A stretch of DNA of 64,000 nucleotides, from contig PDSY01000014.1 of the NCBI GenBank assembly GCA_002747105.1, positions 27,871 to 91,870 on the forward strand, in the 5' to 3' direction. Below the pieces are notes generated by a model. The model did not search any database, was not told the origin of the DNA, and worked only from the letters and a program-made list of their open reading frames with translations. This DNA comes from Flavobacteriales bacterium. Lineage in GTDB: Bacteria > Bacteroidota > Bacteroidia > Flavobacteriales > Weeksellaceae. The position numbers and the translations under genes are program-made. Shown piece after piece: positions 1 to 9,023 of the stretch. Position 1 is the first letter of the stretch. Every line of letters begins with the position of its first letter.

Positions 1-1482
1 AAAAATACCGCAAGAGGGGAATTCGAAACCATAGAAAGTATCCAAAGAATTACACCTCAGGATGTAAAAAATATTTACCAAAAATACTACGCCCCTAATA
101 ATGCTTATTTAGTTATTGTAGGAGATGTAGAATTTAAGAAGGTGAAAAAGTTGGTGAAGAAAAACTTTAAAAAGTGGAAAAAATCTACTACAAAGTTTGC
201 ACCACTTGGACCTGCTCATCGTAATGTAGCACAAACCGAAATTAATGTAGTGAATGTTCCAAATGCTGTTCAGTCTATCATTAAAGTAGGAAACTTGCAC
301 AAGGTAAAGAAAAATAATCCTCAGTATTTTGCAGCAACACTTGGAAATTACATCCTTGGTGGTGGTGGAGAAGCGAGATTATTCCTAAATCTTAGAGAGA
401 AAAATGCGTTTACTTATGGAGCGTATTCTAGTGTATCAATGAGTAAATATTCGCCAAGTTTTACTGCTTTTGCAAGTGTACGAAACGAAGTTACCGATAA
501 AGCCGTTGTAGAGTTTATGAAAGAACTTAAAGGCATCGAAAATGTAACTGCAGAAGAATTGAAAAATGCTAAAGCAAAACAAAAAGGAGAATTCATCCGT
601 TCTTTGGAGCAACCATCTACTATTGCTGATTTTGCATTAAGTCAAAAAATAAATAATTTACCAGAAAATTTCTATACTAATTATTTAAAATCTGTAGATA
701 ATGTAAGTATTGCCGATGTTAAAAAAGCAATGAAATCTGTTGTTTTACCTAACCAAAGTAGAATTTTCATCGTTGGTAAAGCAACGGAAATTGGAAATGG
801 ATTAGAGAAATTAGGTTACCCTGTAAAATACTTTGACAAAGAAGCTAACCCTATCAAGAAACCTGTGGCTAAAAAAGCAGCAGTGAGTATTGCTACTGTT
901 GGAGAAAAATACATCCAAGCCATTGGAGGAAAATCTGCAGTAGAAAAAATCCAATCCATGACGGTAAAAGCTAAAGCAACAGTACAAGGAATGGAAATGA
1001 ATATGACGAATATCATTGCCAATGGAGGAAAATCTATGGTGGATGTTCAAATGATGGGACAAACCATGCAGAAAATTGTATTCGACGGGAAAGATGGATA
1101 TATATCAGCAAGAGGACAAAAAATGCCAATGCCAGAAAATATGAAGCAAGAAATGGCAAAAGCTAAATTGGTTTTCCCAGAATTATCTTTTGGTCAGTCA
1201 GCTGATTACAAAGTAGATGGCGTGGAAGATTATGCAGGAGAGTCTTGTTATGTGGTCGTAAATGGTACTACCAAAATGTATTATAGCGTAAAAACAGGAT
1301 TAAAAGTGGGAGATGTGAAGTCTGCACAAGGACAAACAATGCCAACGACTTACGCTAACTATAAAGCGGTAAATGGAATTAAAGTTCCTTATACAACTAA
1401 TCAAAAAATGGGAGGAATGGACATTAAAATGGAAGTTCAGTCTGTTGAGTTCAACAAAGCAAAAGATGCAGATTTTAAATAA
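1..1482 (+). CDS. M16 family metallopeptidase, C-terminal part (5' end outside window)
   Basis: The frame is open from base 1, so the gene begins upstream; 493 residues are visible and the GTG at 142 is internal. The first ~270 residues look like the second, non-catalytic half of an insulinase/pitrilysin-like peptidase: YYAPNNAYLVIVGDV followed by GGEARLFLNLREKNAFTYG, the usual Arg/Tyr region of M16 C-domains. The HxxEH zinc motif is not in the visible part. The last ~200 residues are a separate beta-rich, LolA-like extension (GEKYIQAIGGKSAVEKIQ onward) seen on periplasmic M16 proteins of flavobacteria. It probably degrades peptides in the periplasm. A terminator follows at 1502-1529. Family assignment is firm; substrate unknown. 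Confidence 0.85.
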   Translation, partial: KNTARGEFETIESIQRITPQDVKNIYQKYYAPNNAYLVIVGDVEFKKVKKLVKKNFKKWKKSTTKFAPLGPAHRNVAQTEINVVNVPNAVQSIIKVGNLHKVKKNNPQYFAATLGNYILGGGGEARLFLNLREKNAFTYGAYSSVSMSKYSPSFTAFASVRNEVTDKAVVEFMKELKGIENVTAEELKNAKAKQKGEFIRSLEQPSTIADFALSQKINNLPENFYTNYLKSVDNVSIADVKKAMKSVVLPNQSRIFIVGKATEIGNGLEKLGYPVKYFDKEANPIKKPVAKKAAVSIATVGEKYIQAIGGKSAVEKIQSMTVKAKATVQGMEMNMTNIIANGGKSMVDVQMMGQTMQKIVFDGKDGYISARGQKMPMPENMKQEMAKAKLVFPELSFGQSADYKVDGVEDYAGESCYVVVNGTTKMYYSVKTGLKVGDVKSAQGQTMPTTYANYKAVNGIKVPYTTNQKMGGMDIKMEVQSVEFNKAKDADFK

Positions 1483-1501
1483 TCTAAGTTCTTTTCAATA
1501 C

Positions 1502-1529
1502 AAAAGCGTTCCAATTTTGGGACGCTTTT
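1502..1529 (+). terminator. Intrinsic terminator after the M16 peptidase
   Basis: AAAAGCGTTCC pairs with GGGACGCTTTT (one G-U pair) around an AATTTT loop, followed by a run of T. It lies 20 bases after the stop codon. Confidence 0.8.
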
Positions 1530-1632
1530 TTTTTGGAAGTAACACCTATCTTTTTTATGCTAATTTTAAAGATGAAATGGTATAAACTTTAACTTTGAAT
1601 TATTTTAAACTCCATTAAACTTTTTTATTTCC

Positions 1633-1640
1633 TATCTTTG
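1633..1640 (+). promoter_or_regulatory. -7 promoter box of ychF
   Basis: TATCTTTG matches the Bacteroidota -7 consensus TAnnTTTG and lies 34 bases before the ychF ATG. No convincing -33 TTTG is visible at the usual spacing. Confidence 0.5.
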
Positions 1641-1674
1641 CCAAATTAAATGTAAAACAAAAACGAAACAATAT

Positions 1675-2766
1675 ATGAAATGTGGAATTGTAGGACTTCC
1701 TAATGTAGGGAAATCAACTTTATTTAACTGTCTGAGTAACGCCAAAGCACAATCTGCTAATTATCCTTTCTGTACCATAGAACCTAATTTAGGAACGGTT
1801 TCGGTACCTGACCAAAGGATTTTTGAGTTGGAAAAAATTGTAAAACCAGAAAGAGTTTTACCTGCCGTAGTGGAAATTGTAGATATCGCAGGTTTGGTAA
1901 AAGGAGCAAGTAAGGGTGAAGGTTTAGGAAATCAGTTTTTAGCCAATATCCGTGAATGTGAAGCAATTGTTCATGTTTTAAGATGTTTTGAAAACGGAAA
2001 TATCGTTCATGTAGAAGGTTCTGTAAACCCGATTAGAGATAAAGAAATTATCGATACCGAATTACAATTAAAAGATATCGAGACCTTATCTAAGGCGACA
2101 GAAAAAGCCAAAAAATTCATTAAGTCTGGAAAAAAAGAAGATGTTTTAAGATACGAAACTTTAAAACAGGTTTTAGAATTTGTAGAAAGTGGTAAAAATG
2201 CAAGAGAATTAGCATTAGATGAATTGGCTCAGCCTTATGCCGATGAAGTTCAGCTTTTGACCAATAAACCGATTTTATATGTTTGTAATGTAGATGAAAA
2301 TTCGATGAAAAACGGTAACGAATGGGTAGGTAAAATAGAAGAAATGGCAAAAAATGAAGGTGCCGAAGTGGTAGTTTTAGCCGCTCAAATAGAAGCTGAT
2401 ATTAATGATTTAGAAAGTTTTGAAGAAAGACAAATGTTCTTGGAAGAACTTGGTTTAGAAGAACCAGGCGTAAATAGATTGATTAGAAAAGCTTATGATT
2501 TATTAGACCTACAAACTTACTTTACTGCAGGAGTAAAAGAGGTAAGAGCTTGGACAATTGGTAAAGGTTGGACAGCACCACAAGCCGCAGGAGTAATCCA
2601 CACCGATTTTGAAAAAGGTTTCATCCGTGCCGAAGTGATTAAATATGAAGATTTCATCACCTATGGTTCGGAAGCCAAAGTCAAAGAAGCAGGGAAATTA
2701 GCCGTGCAAGGAAAAGAATATATTGTAGAAGACGGAGATGTAATGCATTTTAGGTTTAATGTATAA
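1675..2766 (+). CDS. ychF: Redox-regulated ATPase YchF (Obg-like)
   Basis: 363 residues, the normal family length. The start MKCGIVGLPNVGKSTLFN gives the P-loop (GLPNVGKS) at residues 7-14; the G3 DxxG motif is DIAGLVKGASKGEGLG near residue 69, and the C-terminal TGS domain ends in EDGDVMHFRFNV, the conserved YchF tail. The protein binds ATP rather than GTP in this family because the G4 NKxD motif is altered (here CNVDE), and associates with ribosomes. Monocistronic, with its own promoter and a shared terminator at 2787-2822. Confidence 0.97.
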   Translation: MKCGIVGLPNVGKSTLFNCLSNAKAQSANYPFCTIEPNLGTVSVPDQRIFELEKIVKPERVLPAVVEIVDIAGLVKGASKGEGLGNQFLANIRECEAIVHVLRCFENGNIVHVEGSVNPIRDKEIIDTELQLKDIETLSKATEKAKKFIKSGKKEDVLRYETLKQVLEFVESGKNARELALDELAQPYADEVQLLTNKPILYVCNVDENSMKNGNEWVGKIEEMAKNEGAEVVVLAAQIEADINDLESFEERQMFLEELGLEEPGVNRLIRKAYDLLDLQTYFTAGVKEVRAWTIGKGWTAPQAAGVIHTDFEKGFIRAEVIKYEDFITYGSEAKVKEAGKLAVQGKEYIVEDGDVMHFRFNV

Positions 2767-2786
2767 GCCTCTCCTCCTCAAAATAG

Positions 2787-2822
2787 AAAAACCCCATAGA
2801 CTCTACTGTTTATGGGGTTTTT
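2787..2822. terminator. Bidirectional terminator between ychF and the GLUG-repeat gene
   Basis: A perfect 12-bp stem, AAAAACCCCATA at 2787-2798 and TATGGGGTTTTT at 2811-2822, with a 12-base loop. It lies between two convergent stop codons and has T-runs on both strands. Confidence 0.85.
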
Positions 2823-2840
2823 AGTATCTATTTTTTTAGA

Positions 2841-4232
2841 TTATTTTTTAACCAAACGAACGGTTTTAAATTGGTCTGGAGATTGTACTTTCACGATATA
2901 AACTCCTGAATGAAAATCTTGAACATTTACCACAATTTTAGAATCTGGTGTCATCTCCGAACGCTTCAATAAACGACCTGACCTATCATAAATTTCATAA
3001 TTGATTTTCAACTTTTTATCGTTATAAATCGTGAAACTTTCTTGTACCATCGTAGGAGCAACCTCCACAGATAAAGTACCTGTTTTAACCTCGTCTGTTG
3101 ACATTACATAAGTTAAATTGGCCAAAATAGGATAACCATCATTCACATTTGGATCAATCGTCCAAATATTAGTTTGATTGGTATTCAGTAAATCTACCAT
3201 TGCCTGTGTTTTCATTTCACTGGTTGTTTTTCCTTCAATACTAATCTGATCAGGAGTCATACCAGCATCACCAATACCGATACTTTGCCCTGTTGTTTCG
3301 ATATCATAATAGCCGTATTCTACAGTTCCGTTTTGTATCATACCTACCAATCCACCTGCATTCGTAGAAGCACTCACCTGTCCTGTTCCATAAGAATTAT
3401 AAATAGCACCATTAAATTGAGCCGTTCCATACAAAGCACCTGCACTATCTCCCGTTGCCGTAGCACTCGCTCTTGAATAACAATTTTTAACAACATTAAT
3501 GGTATTGGGTGCAAAACTCATCGTACAATATCCCACTAAACCACCTGCAATATTATTCGCTTGAACACTTCCTAAAGAATAAGATTCCGAAATTTCACTC
3601 TTATTCCAAGCCGTTCCTACCAATCCTCCAATCTGCTGAACTCCACTAACGCTACCTTCCGAAGAACTTTTGGTAATATTGGAATCGGTAAGTAAACCAC
3701 CTACCAAACCACCAACAGTAGCGTCTCCTTGAATTTGAATATTTTTGGAATGACAATTGGTCATTAGACTATTCGTAGATAAATTAGCCACTACTCCACC
3801 AACGGTATCTTTACCAATGATATGAGCATCTTTCACCACTACATTCTGAATGGTTGAACCGATACAATGACCAAAAAAACCTATGATATTTTGGGCAGCA
3901 CTATTAATTTTCACATTCGAAACTTCATAATTTACCCCATCAAAAGTCCCCGAAAAAGGCAAACTCGTTGTTTGACCTATCGGTGTCCATAAATGTTGAG
4001 AAAGATCAATAGATTGGGTTAACAAAATAGTTTTTCCCGAAAAATCATTTCCAGCATTTACCAAAGATGCCAAACCTGCCAATTCCTCTGCGGTATTAAT
4101 TTCAAAAGTATCCAACGAAGCATCATACCAAGTTTCATCGGTATTATCTTCCCATTTTGTAGTTGGAAAACCCTGTGCAAACGAATAATGACAGAAAACC
4201 AACATACTTAAAATACATAAAATTCTTTTCAT
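2841..4232 (-). CDS. Secreted GLUG-repeat protein with T9SS sorting domain
   Basis: 463 residues. Residues 1-19 form a signal peptide ending at FAQG. From ~residue 45 to ~310 the protein is built of beta-helix-like GLUG repeats; the recurring GGLVG/GGVVA core appears at least six times (for example TVGGLVGGLLTDSN, QIGGLVGTAWNKSE, IAGGLVGYCTMS). The last ~75 residues are a type A T9SS C-terminal sorting domain: NYEIYDRSGRLLKRSEM, then SGVYIVKVQSPDQFKTVRL and a basic KK end. It should be exported by Sec and then T9SS to the cell surface, probably as an adhesin-like protein; the ligand is unknown. Its start codon lies inside one arm of a perfect 26-bp inverted repeat (4226-4293). Confidence 0.88.
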   Translation of the reverse strand: MKRILCILSMLVFCHYSFAQGFPTTKWEDNTDETWYDASLDTFEINTAEELAGLASLVNAGNDFSGKTILLTQSIDLSQHLWTPIGQTTSLPFSGTFDGVNYEVSNVKINSAAQNIIGFFGHCIGSTIQNVVVKDAHIIGKDTVGGVVANLSTNSLMTNCHSKNIQIQGDATVGGLVGGLLTDSNITKSSSEGSVSGVQQIGGLVGTAWNKSEISESYSLGSVQANNIAGGLVGYCTMSFAPNTINVVKNCYSRASATATGDSAGALYGTAQFNGAIYNSYGTGQVSASTNAGGLVGMIQNGTVEYGYYDIETTGQSIGIGDAGMTPDQISIEGKTTSEMKTQAMVDLLNTNQTNIWTIDPNVNDGYPILANLTYVMSTDEVKTGTLSVEVAPTMVQESFTIYNDKKLKINYEIYDRSGRLLKRSEMTPDSKIVVNVQDFHSGVYIVKVQSPDQFKTVRLVKK

Positions 4233-4293
4233 AAGCTTTTATTTTTTATTAGATTTAGCATCAAATATAATAAAAAATAAAAGCTTATGAAAA
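4226..4293. repeat. Perfect 26-bp inverted repeat around the GLUG-gene start and promoter
   Basis: The arm at 4226-4251 is the exact reverse complement of 4268-4293, with a 16-base spacer. The left arm contains the ATG and next bases of the leftward GLUG gene. The spacer side carries a minus-strand -7 box TATATTTG. The queG stop codon is 17 bases beyond the right arm, so the element could also act on queG read-through. Confidence 0.85.
4262..4269 (-). promoter_or_regulatory. Candidate -7 box of the GLUG gene
   Basis: The minus strand reads TATATTTG (TAnnTTTG). It lies at the loop boundary of the inverted repeat, 30 bases before the start codon. Transcription would begin inside the loop, so the mRNA would carry only one repeat arm. 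Confidence 0.5.
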
Positions 4294-4309
4294 CAATTTA
4301 GTATTTCAT

Positions 4310-5245
4310 TTATACATCTTGACTAAGGAAATGAATATTCCTTTGAAGACCAGCAAACTTGGTTCTTTTAACAGGTGACTTTCTGAAAATCTCCGAAAAA
4401 AGTTCTTGTGTAATTTCTTTCCACTCCTTTTTTCGATAAGATTTTAATTTTTCGTTGGGTAAAAAACGAGGCTGATGATGAGGTTTGGAAAAACGATTCC
4501 AAGGGCAAACATCTTGGCAAATATCACAACCAAACATCCAATCTTGCATTTTATCTTTGAAATAATGAGGAATTTCGTCTTTCAATTCTATGGTGGCATA
4601 AGAAATACACTTACTGCCATCTACGATTTTATCAGCTACAATGGCATCGGTAGGACAAGCATCTATACATTTGGTGCATTGTCCACAATGGTCTGTTGTA
4701 GCTCCATCGTATTCCAATTCTACATCTAAAATAATTTCTGCTAAAAAATAAAACGAACCTTTTTGTTTGGTAATCAAATTGGCGTTTTTCCCTATCCAAC
4801 CAATTCCCGATTTTTTTGCCCAAGCTCTCTCTAAAACAGGTGCAGAATCTACAAAAACTCGACATTCAAAATCTCCTATTTCCGTTTTCAGTTCCTCTAC
4901 TAAATCTCTTAAAATATCCTTAATAATATGATGATAATCGTAAGCGTAAGCATATTTAGAAATCTTAAAATTATCTATTGTAACAATTTCCTCCTCTGGG
5001 AAATAATTATACGCTAAAGAAATAACAGATTTAGAACCTTCCACTAACAATCTAGTATCCAATCTTTTATCAAAGTGATTCTCCATATATTTCATTTCTC
5101 CATGAAAATTATGCTTTAAATAATTTTCCATATATGGAGCTTCTTCCTCCAAAAAACCAGACTCCGAAATACCACAAGCCATAAAACCATACTCTTGAGC
5201 TTTGGTTTTAATCAGTTGAGTGTATTTTTCCTTTTTAGTATTCAT
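4310..5245 (-). CDS. queG: Epoxyqueuosine reductase QueG
   Basis: 311 residues. QueG carries out the last step of queuosine formation in tRNA, reducing epoxyqueuosine with cobalamin and two [4Fe-4S] clusters. Both cluster motifs are visible: [15 protein letters not shown] and [11 protein letters not shown], together with the family pattern [19 protein letters not shown]. It is divergent from dusB, another tRNA-modification gene, with ~100 bases between the starts, so the two may be expressed together. Confidence 0.95.
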   Translation of the reverse strand: MNTKKEKYTQLIKTKAQEYGFMACGISESGFLEEEAPYMENYLKHNFHGEMKYMENHFDKRLDTRLLVEGSKSVISLAYNYFPEEEIVTIDNFKISKYAYAYDYHHIIKDILRDLVEELKTEIGDFECRVFVDSAPVLERAWAKKSGIGWIGKNANLITKQKGSFYFLAEIILDVELEYDGATTDHCGQCTKCIDACPTDAIVADKIVDGSKCISYATIELKDEIPHYFKDKMQDWMFGCDICQDVCPWNRFSKPHHQPRFLPNEKLKSYRKKEWKEITQELFSEIFRKSPVKRTKFAGLQRNIHFLSQDV

Positions 5246-5277
5246 AAGGAGTTAGACTAACGAAATATTAAAGTAGG

Positions 5278-5285
5278 CAAAGGTA
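5278..5285 (-). promoter_or_regulatory. -7 promoter box of queG
   Basis: The minus strand reads TACCTTTG (TAnnTTTG), 32 bases before the queG start. Confidence 0.5.
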
Positions 5286-5336
5286 CAAATAAACATTTCC
5301 AAAATAAAAAAGGAATAAATAAATTTTAAATTTTCA

Positions 5337-5344
5337 TATCTTTG
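5337..5344 (+). promoter_or_regulatory. -7 promoter box of dusB
   Basis: TATCTTTG (TAnnTTTG) ends only four bases before the dusB ATG, implying a leaderless or nearly leaderless mRNA. Confidence 0.55.
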
Positions 5345-5348
5345 CCGA

Positions 5349-6326
5349 ATGGTAAAAATAGGCAATATAGAACTCTCAGATTTCCCGTTATTATTAGCTC
5401 CAATGGAAGATGTGAGCGACCCTCCTTTTAGGAAATTGTGCAAAATGCACGGAGCAGACTTAATGTATTCTGAATTTATTTCCTCAGAAGGACTTATTCG
5501 TGATGCTATAAAATCGAAAAAGAAGTTGGATATTTTTGATTACGAAAGACCTGTGGGAATTCAGATTTTTGGAGGAGATGAAGAAGCCATGGCGATGTCT
5601 GCCAGAATTGTGGAAACGGTAGAACCTGATTTAGTAGATATTAATTTTGGTTGTCCCGTAAAAAAAGTAGTTACCAAAGGTGCAGGAGCAGGTGTTTTGA
5701 AAGATATTGACCTGATGATAAGACTTACCAAAGCAGTCGTAAAATCTACCCATTTACCTGTAACAGTCAAGACCAGATTAGGTTGGGATACCGAAAGCAT
5801 CAATATTTTTGAAGTCGCAGAAAGGTTACAAGAAACGGGAATTAAAGCATTGACTATCCATGCAAGAACTCGCTCCCAAATGTATAAAGGAGAAGCCGAT
5901 TGGGAATATATTTCCAAAATTAAACAAAACCCCAATATCGAAATTCCTATTTTTGGAAACGGCGATATCAATTCTCCAGAAAAAGCCCTTGAATACAAAA
6001 ACAAATACGCTTGTGATGGGATTATGATTGGTAGAGGAGCAATTGGTTACCCTTGGATTTTCAATGAAATAAAACACTATGTAAAAACAGGAGAAATCTT
6101 ACCTCCACCTACAATGAAAGACCGACTAAAAGCGGTAAAACAACATGCAGAATGGAGCGTAGATTGGAAAACCGAAAAAACAGGAATCTTAGAAATGCGT
6201 CAGCATTATAAAAATTATTTCCGAGGAGTTCCTCATTTTAAGCAATACAAAAAAGAACTAATGGAACTCTTAACCCTACAAGAAATCTATGATTTAATGG
6301 ATAGAATAGAAAGTGATTTCAGTTAA
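5349..6326 (+). CDS. dusB: tRNA-dihydrouridine synthase, DusB type
   Basis: 325 residues. An FMN enzyme that reduces uridine to dihydrouridine in tRNA. The N-terminus MVKIGNIELSDFPLLLAPME aligns with the usual Dus start, which supports this ATG; the catalytic cysteine is in DINFGCPVKKV (about residue 102), and GNGDINSPEKALEY and GIMIGRGAIGYPWIF are the FMN phosphate-binding region. The promoter box sits immediately before the ATG. Convergent with the Rel gene, with a hairpin in between. Confidence 0.95.
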   Translation: MVKIGNIELSDFPLLLAPMEDVSDPPFRKLCKMHGADLMYSEFISSEGLIRDAIKSKKKLDIFDYERPVGIQIFGGDEEAMAMSARIVETVEPDLVDINFGCPVKKVVTKGAGAGVLKDIDLMIRLTKAVVKSTHLPVTVKTRLGWDTESINIFEVAERLQETGIKALTIHARTRSQMYKGEADWEYISKIKQNPNIEIPIFGNGDINSPEKALEYKNKYACDGIMIGRGAIGYPWIFNEIKHYVKTGEILPPPTMKDRLKAVKQHAEWSVDWKTEKTGILEMRQHYKNYFRGVPHFKQYKKELMELLTLQEIYDLMDRIESDFS

Positions 6327-6371
6327 GGAATACAAAGCCAATGAAACACGGTTCAAATACCAAAAAACATC

Positions 6372-6396
6372 AATCCCTCCCTTTTAGAGAGGGATT
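6372..6396. terminator. Terminator hairpin between dusB and the Rel gene
   Basis: AATCCCTC at 6372-6379 pairs with GAGGGATT at 6389-6396. It lies between convergent stops; the T-tails are weak, so termination strength is uncertain. Confidence 0.55.
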
Positions 6397-6409
6397 TGAA
6401 ATGAAAATA

Positions 6410-8611
6410 TTATATTCTTCTTACTTTTTCAATTCCTTTAACGGCTTTTAGTTTTTTAAAGGTGGCTTCTATTTGGTTTTTATTTTTAATTTCAAGGTGG
6501 ACAATCCCTTTAAATATACCACCATCTGTCGTAATCGAAATTCCTTTCATATCAATATTCATATCATTACTAATAACGGCTGTAATGTCATTAATCATTC
6601 CCAGTCTATCTAAACCTTGCAATTCTACTTTAATTCTGTTTTGGAATCGTTCTGCATTGACCCACTCAGCCGTTCGAATTCGATATGCATATTGAGCCCT
6701 CATATTAATGGCATTAGGACACTTATCGTTGTGTACCTTTATCCCATCAGAAATAGTAATGAATCCAAAAATTTTATCTCCAGGAACTACACTACAACAC
6801 TTGGCAAAAGAATAATCTAATTTTTCTTGATCTTTTCCAAAAACAATCATATCCAAGTTCTCGGAAGTAGCTTTTTGCGTTTTATTTTTACCAATGCTGG
6901 TTTTTCTAAATCGATTAATAAAGGTATTAAAGACACTTTTACTCTCCACATACTTTTTCAAATCACTTACATCCAATTGCCCTGTCTGAAAAGCCAAAAA
7001 TAACTCTTTGGAATTGTTCAGGTTAAAGTACTTTTGCATCTTATTCACCTCATCATCAGAGTACTTCAATTTTAGATGTCGTAGTTTTCTCTGTAAAAAG
7101 GCTTTACCTTCCAAAACCATTTCATTTTTTTGGTTATTAAGGAAATGTTTGATTTTAGATTTTGCTTTGGAAGTTTTCACAAAATCAAGCCAGTCTAATT
7201 TAGGTTTTTGATTTTCAGAAGATAAAATATCTACTTGGTCTCCATTTTTTAACACATGAGAAATCGGCACCAATTTACCATTCACTTTTGCACCTAAACA
7301 TCTCGCACCCAAATCTGTATGCACAGAATAAGCAAAGTCTAATGCGGTAGAATCGACAGGTAATATTTTAATCTCACCTTTAGGGGTAAATACAAAAACC
7401 TCCTTGGCATAAAGGTTCATTTTAATATTATCCAAAAGCTCGTTGGTCGATAAACTTTTCTGCTGACTAAGCACCTCTCGGATTTCTTTTACCCACTTTT
7501 CAAAATTCCTATCCTCCTTATTACCATATCCTTCTTTGTATCGATAATGTGCCGCCACTCCTTTTTCGGCAATATCATCCATTCTTTCGGAACGAATTTG
7601 CACTTCTATCCATTTATTATCAGGTCCTAAAACCGTTAAATGAAGACTTTCATAGCCAGTAGAACGAGGTTGCGTAATCCAATCTCGAATTCTCAAAGGG
7701 TTCACATGATATAAATCGGTCACGATAGAATAAATTTTCCAAGCGATAAACTTCTCATTTTTAGCATCAGACTTATAAATAATTCTAATCGCATAATTGT
7801 CATAAATTTCATCGAAAGAAACCCCTTGCTTGAGCATTTTTCTATAAATAGACGAAATGGCTTTGGCTCTTCCCTTAATATTGAAATTAAGCCCTTCTTC
7901 GTTTAATTTTTCAGAAACTTCTTTTTTAAACTCCTCTACGTATTTTTGGCGATGCTCTTTGGCAATCGCCAACTGACTTACAATATCATTATACACCTCT
8001 GGGTTATTATACATTAGAGATAAATCTTCTAATTCGGATTTGATATTATACAAGCCTAAACGATGAGCTAATGGAGCGTAAATATAGACCGTTTCCGATG
8101 CTATTTTTTTCTGTTTATCTGGTCGCATACTTCCGAGCGTCCTCATATTGTGAAGTCGGTCGGCAATCTTGACCAAAATTACCCTAAAATCTTCTGAAAG
8201 GGTCAATAATAATTTTCGATAATTTTCGGATTGAACAGAGAGGTTTTGATTATTCATCACAGAAATCTTAGTCAGTCCATTGACGATATCAGCAATTGTT
8301 TCACCAAAAAGTCTTTTGATGTCCTCGTAAGTATATTCCGAATCTTCTATAACATCATGAAGCAAAGCACAAGCGATAGAAGTTGCCCCCAAACCAATTT
8401 CCTCTGCAACAATTTTTGCCACAGCAATAGGATGATAAATATAAGGCTCTCCACTCTTTCTCCGTTGGTCTTTATGGGCATCTAATGCGATATCAAAAGC
8501 CTTGCGAATGAGTTTATTTTTCTCTTCGTCTAATTCCCTATAAGTATTCGAAATTAAATCTTTATACTTCGCTAAAATCTCTTTGTTTTCCTGCTCTAAA
8601 TCATAACCCAT
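6410..8611 (-). CDS. RelA/SpoT-family bifunctional (p)ppGpp synthetase/hydrolase
   Basis: 733 residues with the full Rel layout: an HD hydrolase domain (YIYHPIAVAKIVAEE, then CALLHDVIEDSEY at ~residues 80-95), a synthetase domain with RDWITQPRSTGYESLHLTV, a TGS domain (VFVFTPKGEIKILP), a helical/zinc-finger segment with the CCSVVPGD motif, and a C-terminal ACT domain. HD residues and synthetase residues are both intact, so it should both make and degrade (p)ppGpp in the stringent response. A minus-strand box TATTTTTG at 8644-8651 is a likely promoter. Confidence 0.96.
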   Translation of the reverse strand: MGYDLEQENKEILAKYKDLISNTYRELDEEKNKLIRKAFDIALDAHKDQRRKSGEPYIYHPIAVAKIVAEEIGLGATSIACALLHDVIEDSEYTYEDIKRLFGETIADIVNGLTKISVMNNQNLSVQSENYRKLLLTLSEDFRVILVKIADRLHNMRTLGSMRPDKQKKIASETVYIYAPLAHRLGLYNIKSELEDLSLMYNNPEVYNDIVSQLAIAKEHRQKYVEEFKKEVSEKLNEEGLNFNIKGRAKAISSIYRKMLKQGVSFDEIYDNYAIRIIYKSDAKNEKFIAWKIYSIVTDLYHVNPLRIRDWITQPRSTGYESLHLTVLGPDNKWIEVQIRSERMDDIAEKGVAAHYRYKEGYGNKEDRNFEKWVKEIREVLSQQKSLSTNELLDNIKMNLYAKEVFVFTPKGEIKILPVDSTALDFAYSVHTDLGARCLGAKVNGKLVPISHVLKNGDQVDILSSENQKPKLDWLDFVKTSKAKSKIKHFLNNQKNEMVLEGKAFLQRKLRHLKLKYSDDEVNKMQKYFNLNNSKELFLAFQTGQLDVSDLKKYVESKSVFNTFINRFRKTSIGKNKTQKATSENLDMIVFGKDQEKLDYSFAKCCSVVPGDKIFGFITISDGIKVHNDKCPNAINMRAQYAYRIRTAEWVNAERFQNRIKVELQGLDRLGMINDITAVISNDMNIDMKGISITTDGGIFKGIVHLEIKNKNQIEATFKKLKAVKGIEKVRRI

Positions 8612-8643
8612 ATCCTAAAAATTTTATATCCTCACGAAGTTAA

Positions 8644-8651
8644 CAAAAATA
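8644..8651 (-). promoter_or_regulatory. -7 promoter box of the Rel gene
   Basis: The minus strand reads TATTTTTG (TAnnTTTG), 32 bases before the start; a TTTTG lies 25 bases upstream of it, a slightly long spacing. Confidence 0.45.
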
Positions 8652-8782
8652 AATAAAATGTAAAAATATAAGATGACAAAATTGAATTATCACTCCGTAA
8701 TCTTAAGACTCATCTGGTAAAATTGGTGTTCTTAGATATAAAACGAACCGTATATCTTGATGTAATATTTGGTTAAAATAAA

Positions 8783-8819
8783 AAACCGTAAAAACTTAAT
8801 TAATAAGCAATTACGGTTT
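8783..8819 (-). terminator. Terminator of tRNA-Ser
   Basis: On the minus strand AAACCGTAA and TTACGGTTT form a 9-bp stem seven bases after the tRNA 3' end, followed by a T-rich tract. The stretch from here to the Rel promoter (about 8655-8780) holds no recognisable gene. Confidence 0.8.
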
Positions 8820-8825
8820 AACTTG

Positions 8826-8910
8826 CGGAGAAAGAGGGATTCGAACCCCCGGAGGTGTTACCCTCGCTGGTTTTCAAGACCAGTGCATTCGACCACTCTG
8901 CCATTTCTCC
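8826..8910 (-). tRNA. tRNA-Ser (UGA anticodon)
   Basis: 85 nt. Acceptor GGAGAAA pairs with TTTCTCC, discriminator G. The anticodon loop CTTGAAA carries TGA (8874-8876 on this strand) between CTGGT and ACCAG. The long variable arm (GCGAGGGTAACACCTCC) is typical of class II serine tRNAs, and the T-arm has GGTTCGAATCC. CCA is not encoded. It has its own promoter and terminator. Confidence 0.97.
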
Positions 8911-8942
8911 AAAAACGATAAGTATTTCGTTTTTCAGTGGTG

Positions 8943-8974
8943 CAAATATAGGTGCTTTTATTTTATTGTGCAAA
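8943..8974 (-). promoter_or_regulatory. Promoter of tRNA-Ser
   Basis: On the minus strand TTTG (8971-8974) is followed after 20 bases by TATATTTG (8943-8950), matching the Bacteroidota -33/-7 consensus and spacing. Confidence 0.75.
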
Positions 8975-9023
8975 CTTTTTTTTGAAGTTTTTTATAACTT
9001 ATTATTTATCAATAAGAAAAATT

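Noticed and set aside
109..300. Minus-strand open frame opposite the M16 peptidase
   Set aside because: It is antisense to a well-supported coding frame, has no domain and no promoter box; the AT-rich codon pattern of the real gene explains it.
8655..8780. Possible small RNA between the Rel gene and tRNA-Ser terminator
   Set aside because: No promoter plus terminator pair or recognisable RNA motif can be made out in this stretch.
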